NCBI GenBank assembly: GCA_964019335.1
Contig: OZ025694.1
Coordinates: 372,001-436,000 of the forward strand
Length of the DNA: 64,000 nt
DNA from: Diplonema japonicum
Lineage: Eukaryota > Euglenozoa > Diplonemea > Diplonemida > Diplonemidae
Direction: 5' to 3'
The first letter of the stretch is position 1; the number at the start of each line of letters is the position of its first letter. The notes beneath the pieces were generated by a model, which worked only from the letters and a program-made list of their open reading frames with translations, did not search any database and had not been told where the DNA came from. Shown here piece after piece: positions 10,881-23,210 of this stretch. Both the position numbers and the translations under genes were made by a program.

Positions 10881-10911
10881 TTTTTTTTTTTTTTTTTTTT
10901 TTTTCTAAATA

Positions 10912-12103
10912 CTGTAAAACGAAAAACTCCCGGACGGAAAAATGTCCGAGTTTTTTTGGCGTCCGGGAATTTTTCCGTCCGGGAGTTTTTCCGTCCGGGA
11001 ATTTTTTTTAGGTAAGGCCGTCAGGGGGCCTGGTCCACTACCACCTACATACTGGCCTGGGCTGCAAACGGCAACCGCGCGAAGAAACCCCAGGGTTCCC
11101 TTTCTGCATCTTTGTCCTCTCTTGCTGCCCCTGAGGCAATCAGCTTGTCGAGCCTTCGTGTGGCCACTATTTATAACCTTAATAGATGCTTTACAGCTGC
11201 GTTCAACCCAATATCCATCTGGTGAGCCCAGGGGGACAAAAGCAATGGTTTGCGCCTGCGAACCACTCTACGCACCCATAGGCATAGGTCGTGTGAGAGT
11301 TGTGGTCGCCGACAAGCAGCAGAATTGGCCCGTTCGGCAAAACCATGGGAATCGATGATTTATAGCAAAAAGGAAGAAACAGCTCTGTAACCCAGATACC
11401 GAGTATCATAATTAGCCCAATGATTGGGCGATGCCGTTAGGCTCCATTCGGTGGGCAGGTACACGGATAACTGCCGTCGCCAAGCCCGTTTTACCTATCG
11501 ACCGAAGCAAAAACCTTGGCGGCCTCTGCCTCGGTCAGAAGAAGTTTGCGACCGACGGTAAAGGGGCAGCAACAGGCCCAACAGAGCCCCCACTCCTCCG
11601 CAGGATACCACACCCTGGCCGCCGTGATAGCAGCGTATCGCCCAATATGGGATTTAGCATCCTTCGGGGGCTGAAGCTGCTTTCGGGGGTTTGTACTGGC
11701 CTTCTCGGCCCGGTGTAAGGAGTTTATCTCCTCCACCTCTCGGGGGCCGGGGGTGTCAGCACCAAAGTTGGGCCCCTCACAAGCCAGCGCTCAACGTGCC
11801 TTGGGTAGTCGAGCTGGTCAATTTGACGAAAGAAGTACGGGTTTATGAGAAGTTAAAGATCCCGTGGGTGCTGTTTGTTGGTGCATTGAAAGGGGGAAGA
11901 AAAATTCAAACTGCCACGCAGGGTAAACATTTTGGCTCTGCACAAGTCTGCACAAGGAATAAAGCCCTTCCAGGCAAACGTGGTGGGAGCTGCTACCCCC
12001 CTTGAGTAAAAAAGCTTCTTCTCAGAAAAACTCCCGGACGGAAAAATGTTCGGGTTTTTTTGGTATCCGGGAACTTTTCCGTCCGACATTATTCGTTTTA
12101 CAG
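10912..12103 (-). mobile_element. Pogo-like DNA transposon relic 1 (TIR tip CTGTAAAACG)
   Basis: The left end CTGTAAAACG and right end CGTTTTACAG are inverted copies, each flanked by TA, the target duplication expected of Tc1/mariner/pogo elements. Inside each end is a CCGGACGG-rich subterminal inverted block. On the minus strand, 11203-11409 encodes ILLLVGDHNSHTT followed by a CPPGLT segment. This matches the layout of the DDE-superfamily pogo/jerky transposase around its second Asp (LLLD..xSH, then xLPPxxTH). The reading frame is broken by stops, so the element is dead. The shared TIR tip groups it with the element at 39094-40694. Confidence 0.75.
11203..11736 (-). pseudogene. Broken pogo-like DDE transposase
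   Basis: Two minus-strand open stretches (11736-11491 and 11409-11203) lie inside the element. The downstream one carries ILLLVGDHNSHTT and CPPGLT, consistent with the core of a DDE_1-type transposase. The upstream one has no domain I recognise with confidence. Length (about 150 codons in pieces) is well short of a typical 400-500 residue transposase, so this is a fragment. Confidence 0.5.
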
Positions 12104-12357
12104 TAAGTCTATTTGCGGAGAATCATTTCGGAATCAAGGACTCTGAAGTGCATAGGAGAGGAGAAAACAGAAAGAAAAAAAAAAAGGAAAAAAAAAACAG
12201 AAGAAAAAAGTATTTTTGATGGGAAAAAAAAAAAAGAAATGGAAGGAAAACCCCATTCTTGCGGGGGGTTTTTTGAGATTTAAAAAAGAAAAAGGAAAAA
12301 AAAAAGATGAGTTGCTCTCTTTTTTTTTTTTTTTTTTTTTCTTTTCTCTCTTTTTTT

Positions 12358-12500
12358 TTCTCATCGCGACAAACAGCCACCGCAGGCACCAGACAGCAAC
12401 CGCAGAACGGTGACCGATTAGTGTGCATTTCTTCTTGTGTGCATTTCTTCTAGAACAGTGAGCACCCCCATGCACATGAAACTTTATCGAATTTTTTTTT
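12358..12500 (+). repeat. Dispersed CATCGCGACAA..CAGCCACCGCA repeat, copy 1
   Basis: CTCATCGCGACAAACAGCC and CACCAGACAGCAACCGC match 14562-14660 with small differences. The downstream part (GTGAGCACCC..GCAC..GAAAC) recurs in shorter form near 14956, 33076 and 33504. Probably a SINE-like or LINE-derived family. Confidence 0.6.
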
Positions 12501-13366
12501 TTAATTCAAAATGCAATATGGTTTAAAATTAAATTAAAAAAATGATAATAAAACTCGTATTATTATTTTTTTTTTTTAAATTCTTTTTTTTTTTCTACCT
12601 TCGCTTCCCCCCCTTACTCGAGCGAAAACTTTACCTTACATTCCTCTCGCTTCAGACGTAAGATTCTCATATTTAAGCATTCTCGCAGACCTTGTCCGTA
12701 AAAAAAGGAAGAAAAAGAAATCTCTATTCTCAGCATTTCAGTTGATGAGTGACTGGACGGGAATATATATATGAGACCGAAAGCTGTGAGGGGACCATAA
12801 GAGGAAAAAAAAAAAAAAGAAAAGCTAACAAAAGTGGGATCCAAAAAAAAGAAAAAGAAAAGACATTTTAACGCAACGCCCAATAGAATCAGATTTTGAA
12901 AAAAAAAAAGAAGGTGCTGTTGGAGTCAGGGGGGTGGGCGTTCGTTGTCCTTTTTTTTTTTTTTTTTTTTTGTAAACCCGAAAAATAACCATTTAACCCC
13001 CACTTCTCTGTGCATCATCTACCACTGCCTCGTCAATAGGAATGAAAAAAGAAGGACGAATAAAGAGAAATGGAGAAAACTTGCGGCGCTTTCCCTTTTT
13101 GCGCTTGTGCGACTTTTGGTCTAAATAAAAGACAAATAAAAGTGTGCGCACAAAAAAAAAACACTTTTTTTTTTTTTGGTTGAAACCAGTCTTCTTATGT
13201 ATTAACATTAGAACAACAAAAAGGCGATTTTATTACCTCATTCATGGGGAACGAGATGAGAAAAAAAAAAAAAAAAAAGGAAATGAAAGAAAAAAAAAAA
13301 CTAGTTGACGGCAGCGTAATGAGCCATTTAAACGGGCGAAAGATAAATGCACCCCTCCCTGGTTGT

Positions 13367-13508
13367 GAGGCCTATGGGTGTGGCGCGCTGTGTCTGAACC
13401 GTTTAGCTCAGCACTTTTTGGCACGTTGTCGATGACTGTGGTCGTTGCAAGAGCGCCTATAGGTAGAATTGGACGATTCAGTTAACAGAATAGTTTTTTT
13501 TTTTTAGC
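13367..13508 (+). repeat. RNase H LINE relic, copy 1
   Basis: The block from GTGAGGCCTATGGGTGTGG to GATTCAGTTAACAGAATAG matches 33297-33477. Its end matches 63290-63360, where the sequence continues into a recognisable RNase H C-terminus (GNEEADQLA). This copy is therefore a short relic of that LINE family, with stops in the coding phase. Confidence 0.55.
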
Positions 13509-14561
13509 TTTTTTTTTTTTTTTTTTTTTTTTTTCCTTCTCCCTATGAAACTGCTATTATAAATTAAAAACATAGTGCGCAAAAAAAAAAAAAAAAAAAA
13601 AAAAATCAGTTTTCTCCATATTGTTCTTTTTATTTCTTCTCTTTCTTTCTCTTTCTAATTTCTTCATATTTTTTTTTTCTTTTCCATCTTTCTTTTTTTT
13701 TTATGAAGAGAAAAAGAGTAGAAAATGAAAAGTAAAAAAAAAAAAAAGATGAAGAACCAATTAGGCCACAGTGTCCCCAGATATTTGCCAAGGCCAACGT
13801 AATGAAAAAGAAAGAAAAAAAAAGAAAATCCTTTCAAGTAAAATACAGTTCTTATCGGGCTGTTTATTTTTTTTAAGAAAAAAAACCCGCTTTTGTTTTA
13901 CTACTCTTTTCTTCCATCGCTCCCCGATCCTTTCTCTTTCTCCCAGGCTCCCCCCCCCCTTTTTTTTCTCCTCTATGCAAATTTCCCTCTAAATACGGTT
14001 ATGGCAATGCTACTGGCTTTACATCTGAAAAGCAGTCTTTGTTAATGCCTTTGGCCGTATTTTTTTTTTTTTGTTTCATCTCAGTCCCCCTCCCCCCCTT
14101 TCACTAGCTCTTTTTTTTTTTTTCTCTCTTGTTCATATTAAGCATTATTAAGACCACCATCACATTGCCGTTTTCGTGTTGACGCACCCGCATCCACAGG
14201 GCTATGCAGTGGTATTGTGCAGCAAGTTCTGAGTGAGTGGGGGGGGGGGGGGGGGGGGGAGCCTGGCGTACCTATACCAAGAAAGCTTAAGACAAGATAT
14301 TGTTGTTGCATCCCACAAAAAAAAAAAAAAAAACGGCTTGCTACTATTAATCAGCCGGACTTTCTTTTGTTTTGTTTTTGTTACGTTTGATTTTTTTTTT
14401 TTTTTTAAATCTATTATTTGCTAATAAAAAAAGAGTAGCACTGGGTTTATCCCTCTTCTGCATAGGTTGCGATCTCTTTTTTTCTCTCTCTTTTTTTTTT
14501 TTTTTTTTTTTTTTTTTCAAGCACGACCCTATCAATGTTTCTCGCCCTGCCGCCCATCTCA

Positions 14562-14660
14562 TCGCGACAACCAGCCACCGCAGGGCACCAGACAGCAACC
14601 GCTGAACGGTGACGGTGACCGATTCACACTGAAATTTTATCGAGTTTTTCTTTTTTTTTT
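14562..14660 (+). repeat. Dispersed CATCGCGACAA repeat, copy 2
   Basis: Second copy of the block at 12358-12500, sharing CATCGCGACAA, CAGCCACCGCAGG, CACCAGACAGCAACCGC and a terminal ..TTTTATCGA. It is flanked by long T runs on both sides. Confidence 0.6.
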
Positions 14661-15046
14661 TTTTTTTTTTGCAAAAACGACAACAATCGCAACAATCCCT
14701 TCGGCATCGGGTTAGAGAAGACTCCTGCCTCGAACCGAAACCCATAGTATTTTTAGCCTTTGAGCTGGTCTCAAATCCCATAGACTTTGAGCAACCCTCG
14801 GCACCAAAGACCTGCTCATGGAGAAGGCTGCTGGGCCACGATATACGGCCGATGTCAATCGACACCGCCCCCTACCAGCACCGAGCTCCATGTAATGTTT
14901 TCTCGCCCCAGATACCAGCCCAGCCCCCGCCGACTAGTGTGAGTTTCGTCGCGAGCAGTGAACACCCCCCTGCACACTGAAATCTTACCAAGTTCCCCCT
15001 CTCCACCCCATTTTCTTTTTTTTTTTTTACCACGACAACTTTCGCA

Positions 15047-15048
15047 AG
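15047..15048 (+). promoter_or_regulatory. Candidate splice acceptor before mucin-like copy B
   Basis: A long T-rich run is followed by CAACTTTCGCAAG, ending in AG 51 bases before the ATG at 15099. It fits the pyrimidine-AG-leader-ATG pattern of the other + strand genes. There is no direct evidence of use. Confidence 0.4.
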
Positions 15049-15098
15049 AGAGCGGGGGGGAGGGCGGGGGTCCTGAAAGAATAAAAAGAAATATATAT

Positions 15099-18000
15099 AT
15101 GGTATGGCAGGTGGTGCTGCCCACTCGTCTAGCTGTCTTGCTCTGGGTGCTGGCTCACGCGGGGGGGCAGGTTATAATAGGGTACAATGAGGCACCGATA
15201 AGCCTTGATATCTCTTCTACATTTGACAACCAAGGGTGGGCACGGTGCCCAGCTGGGTACGCAATGGTGGGCATACGGCGAAACCACTGCAACAACCTAT
15301 ATTGCATTGAAGAGTTCAGGTGCGCACGGCCACAGGACTCCACAGGGTGGAAGAACTGCATGAATGTAGACATCCGGACTAAGTTTGACAATACTGGTTG
15401 GGGTGAGTGCCCTGGGAACACCTTCCTCACTGGCTTGTGGCGCACTGGTGGCGGCTGTGATGGTTTATATTGCATCGAGACGATGAACTGCTGTGAGTTC
15501 GACCACCCCAACCCCTCTACTACCTCGTGCCATGCGGACGCAAACTGGTACAGCTGCTTCGACAATGCAGGCACCTGTTGGGTTCCCAATGGCCGCTTCA
15601 TGCGAGGGCTTTATCGGAATCACTGTGATCCTCTATACTGTCTCGAGATGGCTAATCATCGATGCTTTCAGATCTACCCCACTCCAGCACCCACCCCTGT
15701 CCCAACTCCTTTACCTACTCCGCTACCCACCCCTGTCCCAACTCCTTTACCTACTCCGCTACCCACCCCTGTCCCTACTCCTTTACCAACTCCGGTACCA
15801 ACACCTATCCCACCTACACCATTCCCTGACACTACAGCACCTGACACCGCAATCCCGACATCGGCACCTGATACACCAGCACCTGACACTGCAATTCCCA
15901 CAACTGCCCCCGACACACCGGCACCTGACACCGCGATTCCCACAACTGCTCCGGACACCCCAGCACCTGACACTGCAATTCCCACAACTGCCCCCGACAC
16001 ACCGGCACCTGACACCGCGATTCCCACAACTGCCCCGGACACACCGGCACCTGACACTGCGATTCCCACAACTGCTCCGGACACACCAGCACCTGACACA
16101 GCAATTCCTACAACTGCCCCAGACACACCAGCACCTGATACCGCGATTCCCACAACTGCTCCGGACACACCAGCACCTGACACTGCAATTCCCACAACTG
16201 CTCCAGACACACCGGCACCTGATACCGCTATTCCCACAACTGCCCCGGACACACCAGCACCTGACACCGCGATTCCCACAACTGCTCCGGACACACCGGC
16301 ACCTGACACTGCAATTCCCACAACTGCCCCCGACACACCAGCACCTGATACCGCGATTCCCACAACTGCTCCAGACACACCGGCACCTGACACCGCGATT
16401 CCCACAACTGCTCCAGACACTCCAGCACCTGACACAGCAATTCCTACAGCTGCCCCAGACACACCAGCACCTGACACCGCGATTCCCACAACTGCTCCGG
16501 ACACACCGGCACCTGACACCGCTATCCCAACATCGGCACCTGATACACCAGCACCTGATACCGCGATTCCCACAACTGCTCCAGACACACCGGCACCTGA
16601 CACTGCAATTCCCACAACCGCCCCGGACACACCGGCACCTGATACCGCGATTCCCACAACTGCTCCGGACACACCAGCACCTGACACTGCAATTCCTACA
16701 ACTGCCCCAGACACACCGGCACCTGACACCGCAATCCCAACATCGGCACCTGATACACCAGCACCTGACACTGCAATTCCCACTACTGCCCCAGACACAC
16801 CGGCACCTGATACCGCTATTCCCACAACTGCCCCGGACACACCGGCACCTGACACTGCAATTCCCACAACCGCCCCGGACACACCGGCACCTGACACCGC
16901 GATTCCCACAACTGCTCCAGACACACCGGCACCTGACACCGCGATTCCCACAACTGCCCCGGACACACCAGCACCTGACACAGCAATTCCTACAACTGCT
17001 CCGGACACACCGGCACCTGACACTGCTATCCCAACATCGGCACCTGATACACCGGCACCTGATACCGCAATTCCCACTACTGCTCCAGACACCCCAGCAC
17101 CTGACACTGCAATTCCCACAACTGCCCCCGACACACCGGCACCTGACACTGCAATTCCCACAACTGCCCCCGACACACCGGCACCTGATACCGCGATTCC
17201 CACAACTGCTCCAGACACACCGGCACCTGACACCGCGATTCCCACAACTGCCCCGGACACACCAGCACCTGACACAGCAATTCCTACAACTGCCCCAGAC
17301 ACACCGGCACCTGACACTGCAATTCCCACTACTGCTCCGGACACACCAGCACCTGACACTGCAATTCCCACAACCGCCCCGGACACACCAGCACCTGACA
17401 CAGCAATTCCTACAACTGCCCCAGACACACCGGCACCTGACACCGCTATCCCAACATCGGCACCTGATACACCAGCACCTGACACTGCAATTCCCACAAC
17501 TGCCCCGGACACACCGGCACCTGATACCGCGATTCCCACAACTGCTCCAGACACACCGGCACCTGACACCGCAATTCCCACAACTGCCCCGGACACACCA
17601 GCACCTGACACAGCAATTCCTACAACTGCTCCGGACACACCGGCACCTGACACTGCTATCCCAACATCGGCACCTGATACACCGGCACCTGATACCGCAA
17701 TTCCCACTACTGCTCCAGACACCCCAGCACCTGACACTGCAATTCCCACAACTGCCCCAGACACACCGGCACCTGACACTGCAATTCCCACAACTGCTCC
17801 AGACACACCGGCACCTGATACCGCGATTCCCACAACTGCCCCAGACACACCGGCACCTGACACCGCGATTCCCACAACTGCTCCAGACACACCGGCACCT
17901 GATACCGCAATTCCTACAACTGCCCCAGACACCCCAGCACCTGACACCGCAATCCCAACTGCTGCACCTGACACTACAGCACCGGACACCGCGATCCCTA

Positions 18001-21000
18001 CTGTGTCACCTAACACAGTAGCTCCTGACACTGTGGTTCCTACTTCAGTACCCGATACGACAGCACCTGACACCGCTAACCCAACATCGGCACCTGATAC
18101 ACCAGCACCTGATACTGCGATTCCCACAACTGCCCCTGACACTCCAGCACCTGACACTGCAGTCCCAACTGCTGCACCAAGCACTACAGCACCAGACACC
18201 TCAATCCCAACATCGGCACCTGACACTACAGCACCGGACACCGCGATCCCTTCTGTGTCACCTAACACAATAGCTCCTGACACTGTGGTTCCTACTTCAG
18301 TACCCGATACGACAGCACCTGACACCGCGATCCCAACCTCGGCACCTGGCACCGCGATCCCTACTGCGTCACCTAACACAATAGCTCCTGACACTGCAGT
18401 TCCTACTTCAGCACCGGACACAACAGCACCTGACACCGCAATCCCTTCCTCTGTACCTGACACAACAGCCCCCGACACTGTGGTTCCTACTTCAGCGCCG
18501 GACACAACAGCACCTGACACTGCAACCCCAACATCGGCACCTGACACCGCAATCCCTTCCTCTGTACCTGATACAACAGCTCCCGACACCGCCATCCCAA
18601 CATCGGCTCCGGACACCACAACCCCCAGCACTGCTTCCCCTACTGTTTCCCCGGACACACCGTCGCCTGACACCGCGGCACCAACACCTGCTCCCAACAC
18701 ACCCGCTCCCGACACCTCAGTCCCGACAACAGCACCAGATACTGTTACTCCCGCTCTCAACACTGCGATCCCAACATCGGCACCCGATACACCTTCCCCT
18801 GACACTGCGATCCCTTCTTCGGCACCCGATACTTCAGCACCTGTCACCTCGGTACCGACATCTGCCCCTGACACACTGGCACCAGGACCCGTTACCACAG
18901 CCATCCCCACTTCGGCCCCTGACACAGCAATGCCCACTTCCCAACCTGACACAGCGGCACCCGACACAGTGGTCCCAACATCGGCCCCTGATACCTCGGC
19001 ACCCAACACCGCGAATCCTACCCTTGCACCCGACACTGCAGTCCCAACATCAGTCCCCGATACAACGACACCTGGGACACCGGCACCCGACACGGTGGTT
19101 CCAACATCTGTTCCGGATACATCTGCTCCCGACACAGCAAGCCCTACATCTTCCCCTGACACTGCGGCACCTACATCGGCACCTGACACACTGGCACCAA
19201 ATACTGTTGTGCCCACCTCAGTACCAACAACAGTCCCAACGGTCAGTCCTGGAACGACACAAGTACCGACCACAAGTCCCTTGACTTCAGTTCCAACACC
19301 TTCACCTGACACTTCGATACCTACCTCAACACCGACTCTGAGCCCTGGTACCACAGCATCCCCAAGCACTCCTTCACCTGATACGGCTTCACCCACAACG
19401 CCCCCTGACACGGCTTCCCCTGACACTTCGTCCCCTACCTCGGTACCCACTCTGGTCCCTGGAACCACAAGCAGTCCTACTACTTCTAACCCCACAGCGT
19501 CCCCTGACACTTCTTCGCCAGATACGGCTTCACCCACAATGCCCCCTGACACGGTTTCCCCTGACACTTCATCTCCTACCTCGGCACCTATTTTGAGCCC
19601 TGGTACCACAGCGTCTCCAAGCACTTCTTCTCCCGATACAGCTTCACCCACAACGTCCCCTGACACTTCGCCTCCTACCTCGGCACCTACTCTGGTCCCC
19701 GGGACCACAGCATCCCCAAGCACTCCTTCGCCTGATACAGCTTCACCCACAACGTCCCCTGCCACGGCTTCCCCTGACACTTTGTCCCCTACCTCGGCAC
19801 CTACTCTGGTCCCTGGAACCACAAGCAGTCCTACTACTTCGAACCCCACAGCGTCCCCAAGTACTTCTTCGCCAGATACGGCTTCACCCACAACGTCCCC
19901 TGACACGGTTTCCCCTGACACCACTTCATCTCCTACTTCGGCACCTACTTTGGTCCCTGGTACCACAGCATCCCCAAGCACTTCTTCGCCTGATACGGCT
20001 ACACCCACAACGTCCCCCGACACGGCTACACCCACCTCGGCACCTACTCTGGTCCCTGGTACCACCGTGTCCCCAAGCACTTCTTCGCCTGATACAGCTT
20101 CACCCACAACGTCCCCTGACACGGCTTCACCTGACACTTCGTCCCCTACCTCGGTGCCCACTCTGGTCCCTGGAACCACAAGCAGCCCAACCACCTCGGC
20201 ACCAACCTCAACACCTACTCTGAGCCCTGGGACCACAGCATCCCCAAGCACTCCTTCGCCTGATACGGCTTCACCCACAATGCCCCTTGCCACGACTTCC
20301 CCTGACACTTCATCCCCTACCTCGGCACCTACTCTGGTCCCTGGTACCACAGCGTCCCCAAGCACTTCTTCGCCTGATACAGCTTCACCCACAACGTCCC
20401 CTGACACGGCTTCACCTGACACTTCATCTCCTACCTCGGTTCCCACTCTGGTTCCTGGAACGACAAGCAGCCCAACCACCTCGGCACCAGCCTCAACACC
20501 TACTCTGAGCCCTGGGACCACAGCATCCCCAAGCACTCCTTCGCCAGATACGGCTTCACCCATAATGCCCCCTGCCACGGCTTCACCTGACACTTCGTCC
20601 CCTACCTCGGCACTTACTCTGGTCCCTGGAACCACAAGCAGTCCTACTACTTCTAACCCCACAGCGTCCCCAAGCACTTCTTCGCCTGATACGGCTTCAC
20701 CCACAACGTCCCCTGACACGGCTTCACCTGACACTTCGTCCCCTACCTCGGCACCTACTCTGGTCCCTGGAACGACAAGCAGCCCACCCACCTTGGCCCC
20801 GGCCTCAACACCGACACTGAGCCCCGCGACGACTCCCTCGACTGCTTCACCTACAGGTAGTCCCACATCTGCTCTGACAACGGCACCAGCCACAACGTCC
20901 CCCACAGGGAGCCCTGCGACACGGACGGCAGCCCCAACGCTGGCCCCGGTTCCTGGTATTACGGGGGCACCCCCCACAGGAAGCCCCCCCGCCACCACTC

Positions 21001-23042
21001 CCACCACCACCTCGCCGACATCAGCTCCTGTCACCTTGGGACCGACTGCTGGGACGACCGCTTCACCAGCAGGGGGGGCTGTTCCGACCGCAATCCCCCC
21101 CACCTTAGCTCCTGGTTCTTCCCCCTCGACCCTGCCGCCTGTGACCAGCTTGCCTGCTGGGGTAACGCTTTCCCCAACAACTACTGGAGTAACTCCTTCA
21201 CCAGGAGGGACAACCACCACCACCTTCAGCCCGTCGACCCTGTCGCCTGTGACTGTGCCTGTTCCTGGGACAACCCTTCCGCCAGTGACTGCTTCCCCTG
21301 CAGGGACTACGACGAGCACCTTCAGCCCGTCGACCCTGTCCCCTGCGATCGGTGTACCCCCGACAGCTTCCCCAGGAGGAGGAGGATCGAACCCCACATC
21401 CTCCCCCTTCATGATACCAACCTTCACCCCGCCTGTAGTCCCCACCTTCACCCCGCCTATGGTCCCTACCTTTTCTCCTCCTGCTGCACCCACCTTTACC
21501 CCTCCTTCTCCATCGGTTCCCACCTTTTCCCCAAGCACCTTGTCTCCGTCAGGGACGGGGCCAGCCACCACCGCCGCACCCTCATCGCCGGGGAGCACCT
21601 TCGAACCCAGCACCTTGTCTCCTGGCAGCACCTTCTCGCCGCCGACGACCTTGGTGCCGGGGACGACGGAAGCTCCTGGTGGTGGTGCTGGGGGAACGAC
21701 AACACTGTCTCCTGGCAGCACCTTCTCGCCGTCTACTTTGTCCCCCGGTGGCGGGACCCCCCCCGGGACCACACTAGCGCCTGGGACCACACTCGCACCT
21801 GGGACCACACTCGCACCTGGGACCACACTTTCACCTGGAACAAACACTTCGTCGTCCCCTTCAGGGGTTGGGGGGGAAACCCCTATTCCTACCTTGGGCA
21901 GCATAGAGAAGCCTCCAGCGAACGATGACGATGACGACAGCAGCTGGTTGTGGCTGCTTCTGCTTTTGTTGCTCCTCCTCCTCTGTTGCTGCCTGTTACT
22001 CTTGCTCCTCGCGTGGAGGAAGAGGAAGGCGAAGGAGCAGCAACAGCAGGGAGGGAAGTGGGACATGCACAGCGGGCACGTGGGGAGGGAGGACCCGATG
22101 TACGGCGAGCTGGCGTCACCACTGCATCACGAGGCGGACAACAACCCGAGGGCAGAGGACAGCTTGTATCCAGATGTGTCCCCGGGACCTTTGCTCCCCG
22201 CTTTCCTGTCACCGAATACAAACCCGAACCCGAGCAGTCCCCACGATGCGGCACACGAGCCGAACAGGGCGGCTGGGCTTGGGTCTGCGTGGACACCTGA
22301 TGCAGATGAGCCGAACAAGGCGAACGACAAGGCAGCTGGGGGTTCTGTGTGGAAACCTGATGCGGACGAGCCGAACAGGGCAAGTGATTACATTGTGGGC
22401 AGCCCGCAGACGAAGAGCCTTCCCAGCAGCGACAGCAGCAGGCCGGAGGACGCCTCGTTCGCAGAGCTCGACATCACGAAGGCCTTCCCGCCGCCACAGC
22501 TGCAGAACATATCGAGCCCGCTGAAGCGGCCGCACAGGGGGCCAAGGAGTTACGGGAGGTCGCCTGCCGTGTCGTCAGCAGCGTCGCCGTCACCCATGTC
22601 GTCTCCTTTGTCGCCACCGGTGCTGCAGAACGTGCCACCCAAGGTGCCGAAGAGGAAGACGCGGCCGATGGCGGAGCTGGCCTCGTTCGACCCTGCATGG
22701 GGGGAGGGGTCCATTGTATCTGGGCTGAGTGTCACGAAGGAACCTCTGGAGCCGTACACACCACCATCGATCACGACAGAGGGGTCGCGGCAGACACTGC
22801 TGAACCGCAGCGGGAGGCTGACGAACCCCTTAACCCCCTCCACGAAGGGGGGAGAGGCCTCGTGGGCAAGCATGAGCGTGCTCAGCATGAGCGGGTCAAG
22901 TGGGAGGACTCCTCTGGGGCAGTACTCCCCACCTTCCATCACGACAGAGGGGTCTCGGAAGACACTGCTCTCGCGCAGCAGCAGGCGGTCCACCAAGCCG
23001 CTGGGGTCAAGTGCCGCGGACTTGAGTAGTTTACAAGTCTGA
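15099..23042 (+). CDS. Giant mucin-like type I membrane protein, copy B
   Basis: Unbroken 2647-codon frame and tandem paralogue of 526-8784. The frame is open upstream to 14958, but the ATG at 15099 is preferred because it directly precedes the signal peptide and follows an acceptor-like AG. It has the same architecture: signal peptide, Cys-rich triple-block head, PTP hinge, about 50 units of the 42-bp repeat, degenerate Thr/Ser/Pro stalk, poly-Leu membrane span near residue 2281 and a repeated-motif cytoplasmic tail. From about 17945 to 22860 I found only four base differences from copy A at a fixed offset of 14264. The head differs at about 24 of ~185 residues and the last ~60 residues also differ. 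This suggests gene conversion or very recent duplication of the stalk and tail, with divergence of the exposed head. Confidence 0.9.
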   Translation: MVWQVVLPTRLAVLLWVLAHAGGQVIIGYNEAPISLDISSTFDNQGWARCPAGYAMVGIRRNHCNNLYCIEEFRCARPQDSTGWKNCMNVDIRTKFDNTGWGECPGNTFLTGLWRTGGGCDGLYCIETMNCCEFDHPNPSTTSCHADANWYSCFDNAGTCWVPNGRFMRGLYRNHCDPLYCLEMANHRCFQIYPTPAPTPVPTPLPTPLPTPVPTPLPTPLPTPVPTPLPTPVPTPIPPTPFPDTTAPDTAIPTSAPDTPAPDTAIPTTAPDTPAPDTAIPTTAPDTPAPDTAIPTTAPDTPAPDTAIPTTAPDTPAPDTAIPTTAPDTPAPDTAIPTTAPDTPAPDTAIPTTAPDTPAPDTAIPTTAPDTPAPDTAIPTTAPDTPAPDTAIPTTAPDTPAPDTAIPTTAPDTPAPDTAIPTTAPDTPAPDTAIPTTAPDTPAPDTAIPTAAPDTPAPDTAIPTTAPDTPAPDTAIPTSAPDTPAPDTAIPTTAPDTPAPDTAIPTTAPDTPAPDTAIPTTAPDTPAPDTAIPTTAPDTPAPDTAIPTSAPDTPAPDTAIPTTAPDTPAPDTAIPTTAPDTPAPDTAIPTTAPDTPAPDTAIPTTAPDTPAPDTAIPTTAPDTPAPDTAIPTTAPDTPAPDTAIPTSAPDTPAPDTAIPTTAPDTPAPDTAIPTTAPDTPAPDTAIPTTAPDTPAPDTAIPTTAPDTPAPDTAIPTTAPDTPAPDTAIPTTAPDTPAPDTAIPTTAPDTPAPDTAIPTTAPDTPAPDTAIPTTAPDTPAPDTAIPTSAPDTPAPDTAIPTTAPDTPAPDTAIPTTAPDTPAPDTAIPTTAPDTPAPDTAIPTTAPDTPAPDTAIPTSAPDTPAPDTAIPTTAPDTPAPDTAIPTTAPDTPAPDTAIPTTAPDTPAPDTAIPTTAPDTPAPDTAIPTTAPDTPAPDTAIPTTAPDTPAPDTAIPTAAPDTTAPDTAIPTVSPNTVAPDTVVPTSVPDTTAPDTANPTSAPDTPAPDTAIPTTAPDTPAPDTAVPTAAPSTTAPDTSIPTSAPDTTAPDTAIPSVSPNTIAPDTVVPTSVPDTTAPDTAIPTSAPGTAIPTASPNTIAPDTAVPTSAPDTTAPDTAIPSSVPDTTAPDTVVPTSAPDTTAPDTATPTSAPDTAIPSSVPDTTAPDTAIPTSAPDTTTPSTASPTVSPDTPSPDTAAPTPAPNTPAPDTSVPTTAPDTVTPALNTAIPTSAPDTPSPDTAIPSSAPDTSAPVTSVPTSAPDTLAPGPVTTAIPTSAPDTAMPTSQPDTAAPDTVVPTSAPDTSAPNTANPTLAPDTAVPTSVPDTTTPGTPAPDTVVPTSVPDTSAPDTASPTSSPDTAAPTSAPDTLAPNTVVPTSVPTTVPTVSPGTTQVPTTSPLTSVPTPSPDTSIPTSTPTLSPGTTASPSTPSPDTASPTTPPDTASPDTSSPTSVPTLVPGTTSSPTTSNPTASPDTSSPDTASPTMPPDTVSPDTSSPTSAPILSPGTTASPSTSSPDTASPTTSPDTSPPTSAPTLVPGTTASPSTPSPDTASPTTSPATASPDTLSPTSAPTLVPGTTSSPTTSNPTASPSTSSPDTASPTTSPDTVSPDTTSSPTSAPTLVPGTTASPSTSSPDTATPTTSPDTATPTSAPTLVPGTTVSPSTSSPDTASPTTSPDTASPDTSSPTSVPTLVPGTTSSPTTSAPTSTPTLSPGTTASPSTPSPDTASPTMPLATTSPDTSSPTSAPTLVPGTTASPSTSSPDTASPTTSPDTASPDTSSPTSVPTLVPGTTSSPTTSAPASTPTLSPGTTASPSTPSPDTASPIMPPATASPDTSSPTSALTLVPGTTSSPTTSNPTASPSTSSPDTASPTTSPDTASPDTSSPTSAPTLVPGTTSSPPTLAPASTPTLSPATTPSTASPTGSPTSALTTAPATTSPTGSPATRTAAPTLAPVPGITGAPPTGSPPATTPTTTSPTSAPVTLGPTAGTTASPAGGAVPTAIPPTLAPGSSPSTLPPVTSLPAGVTLSPTTTGVTPSPGGTTTTTFSPSTLSPVTVPVPGTTLPPVTASPAGTTTSTFSPSTLSPAIGVPPTASPGGGGSNPTSSPFMIPTFTPPVVPTFTPPMVPTFSPPAAPTFTPPSPSVPTFSPSTLSPSGTGPATTAAPSSPGSTFEPSTLSPGSTFSPPTTLVPGTTEAPGGGAGGTTTLSPGSTFSPSTLSPGGGTPPGTTLAPGTTLAPGTTLAPGTTLSPGTNTSSSPSGVGGETPIPTLGSIEKPPANDDDDDSSWLWLLLLLLLLLLCCCLLLLLLAWRKRKAKEQQQQGGKWDMHSGHVGREDPMYGELASPLHHEADNNPRAEDSLYPDVSPGPLLPAFLSPNTNPNPSSPHDAAHEPNRAAGLGSAWTPDADEPNKANDKAAGGSVWKPDADEPNRASDYIVGSPQTKSLPSSDSSRPEDASFAELDITKAFPPPQLQNISSPLKRPHRGPRSYGRSPAVSSAASPSPMSSPLSPPVLQNVPPKVPKRKTRPMAELASFDPAWGEGSIVSGLSVTKEPLEPYTPPSITTEGSRQTLLNRSGRLTNPLTPSTKGGEASWASMSVLSMSGSSGRTPLGQYSPPSITTEGSRKTLLSRSSRRSTKPLGSSAADLSSLQV
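15832..17974 (+). repeat. 42-bp minisatellite in copy B stalk
   Basis: About 50 units of the same 42-bp repeat as copy A. Higher-order structure is visible: a multi-unit block around 16960-17130 recurs around 17590-17760, an offset of 630 bp or 15 units. That indicates unequal exchange within the array. Confidence 0.88.
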
Positions 23043-23095
23043 TGCTTTAGGAGAGAAAAAAGGAAAGAATAATGACAGTTTTTTTTTTTTTTTTT

Positions 23096-23210
23096 GGCCT
23101 CGATTGGAACGAAAGCAATGCTCCAGAAGGGGAGTATAAAAAGATAACCCCCCCTAACCCACCCAAGGGCGGCCCTCCATGAGGGGGTTTGTCCTGCACT
23201 TTGAGTTTTT
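23096..23210 (+). mobile_element. 5'-truncated LINE 3' end inserted downstream of copy B
   Basis: From GGCCTCGATTGGAACGAAAG through CAATGCTCCAGAAGGGG to CCTGCACTTTGAG this matches the last coding bases and 3' tail of the LINE at 37877-37985. That includes the GGGCGGCCCTC..GAGGG hairpin. It is flanked by T runs. The flanking 3' sequence beyond it (23321-23380) is shared with copy A, which lacks the insertion, so it probably inserted after the duplication. Confidence 0.8.

Larger units (their letters stand above)
8785..10911. other. Spacer after copy A
   Basis: No gene seen. The stretch around 8910-8970 (CTACTGTTCGCCCAGTATCG) matches 23321-23380 downstream of copy B, so the tandem duplication extends past the stop codon. 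9064-9102 is a diverged LINE-tail-like GATGAGAACAAGGG block. 10136-10180 matches 34304-34345. The rest is poly-T/A and simple sequence. Confidence 0.6.
12104..15046. other. Spacer between element 1 and copy B
   Basis: Poly-T/A rich with no supported gene. It contains a duplicated block (12358-12500 and 14562-14660), an RNase H LINE relic (13367-13508) and a ~290-bp non-simple stretch at 14670-14960 with an open frame of about 100 codons that I do not recognise. Confidence 0.55.

Noticed and set aside
15493-18021. An 842-codon alternate plus-strand frame in copy B
   Set aside because: Shadow of the same minisatellite, giving a His/Leu/Pro-rich periodic peptide. In copy A the corresponding frame is interrupted, so it is not conserved.
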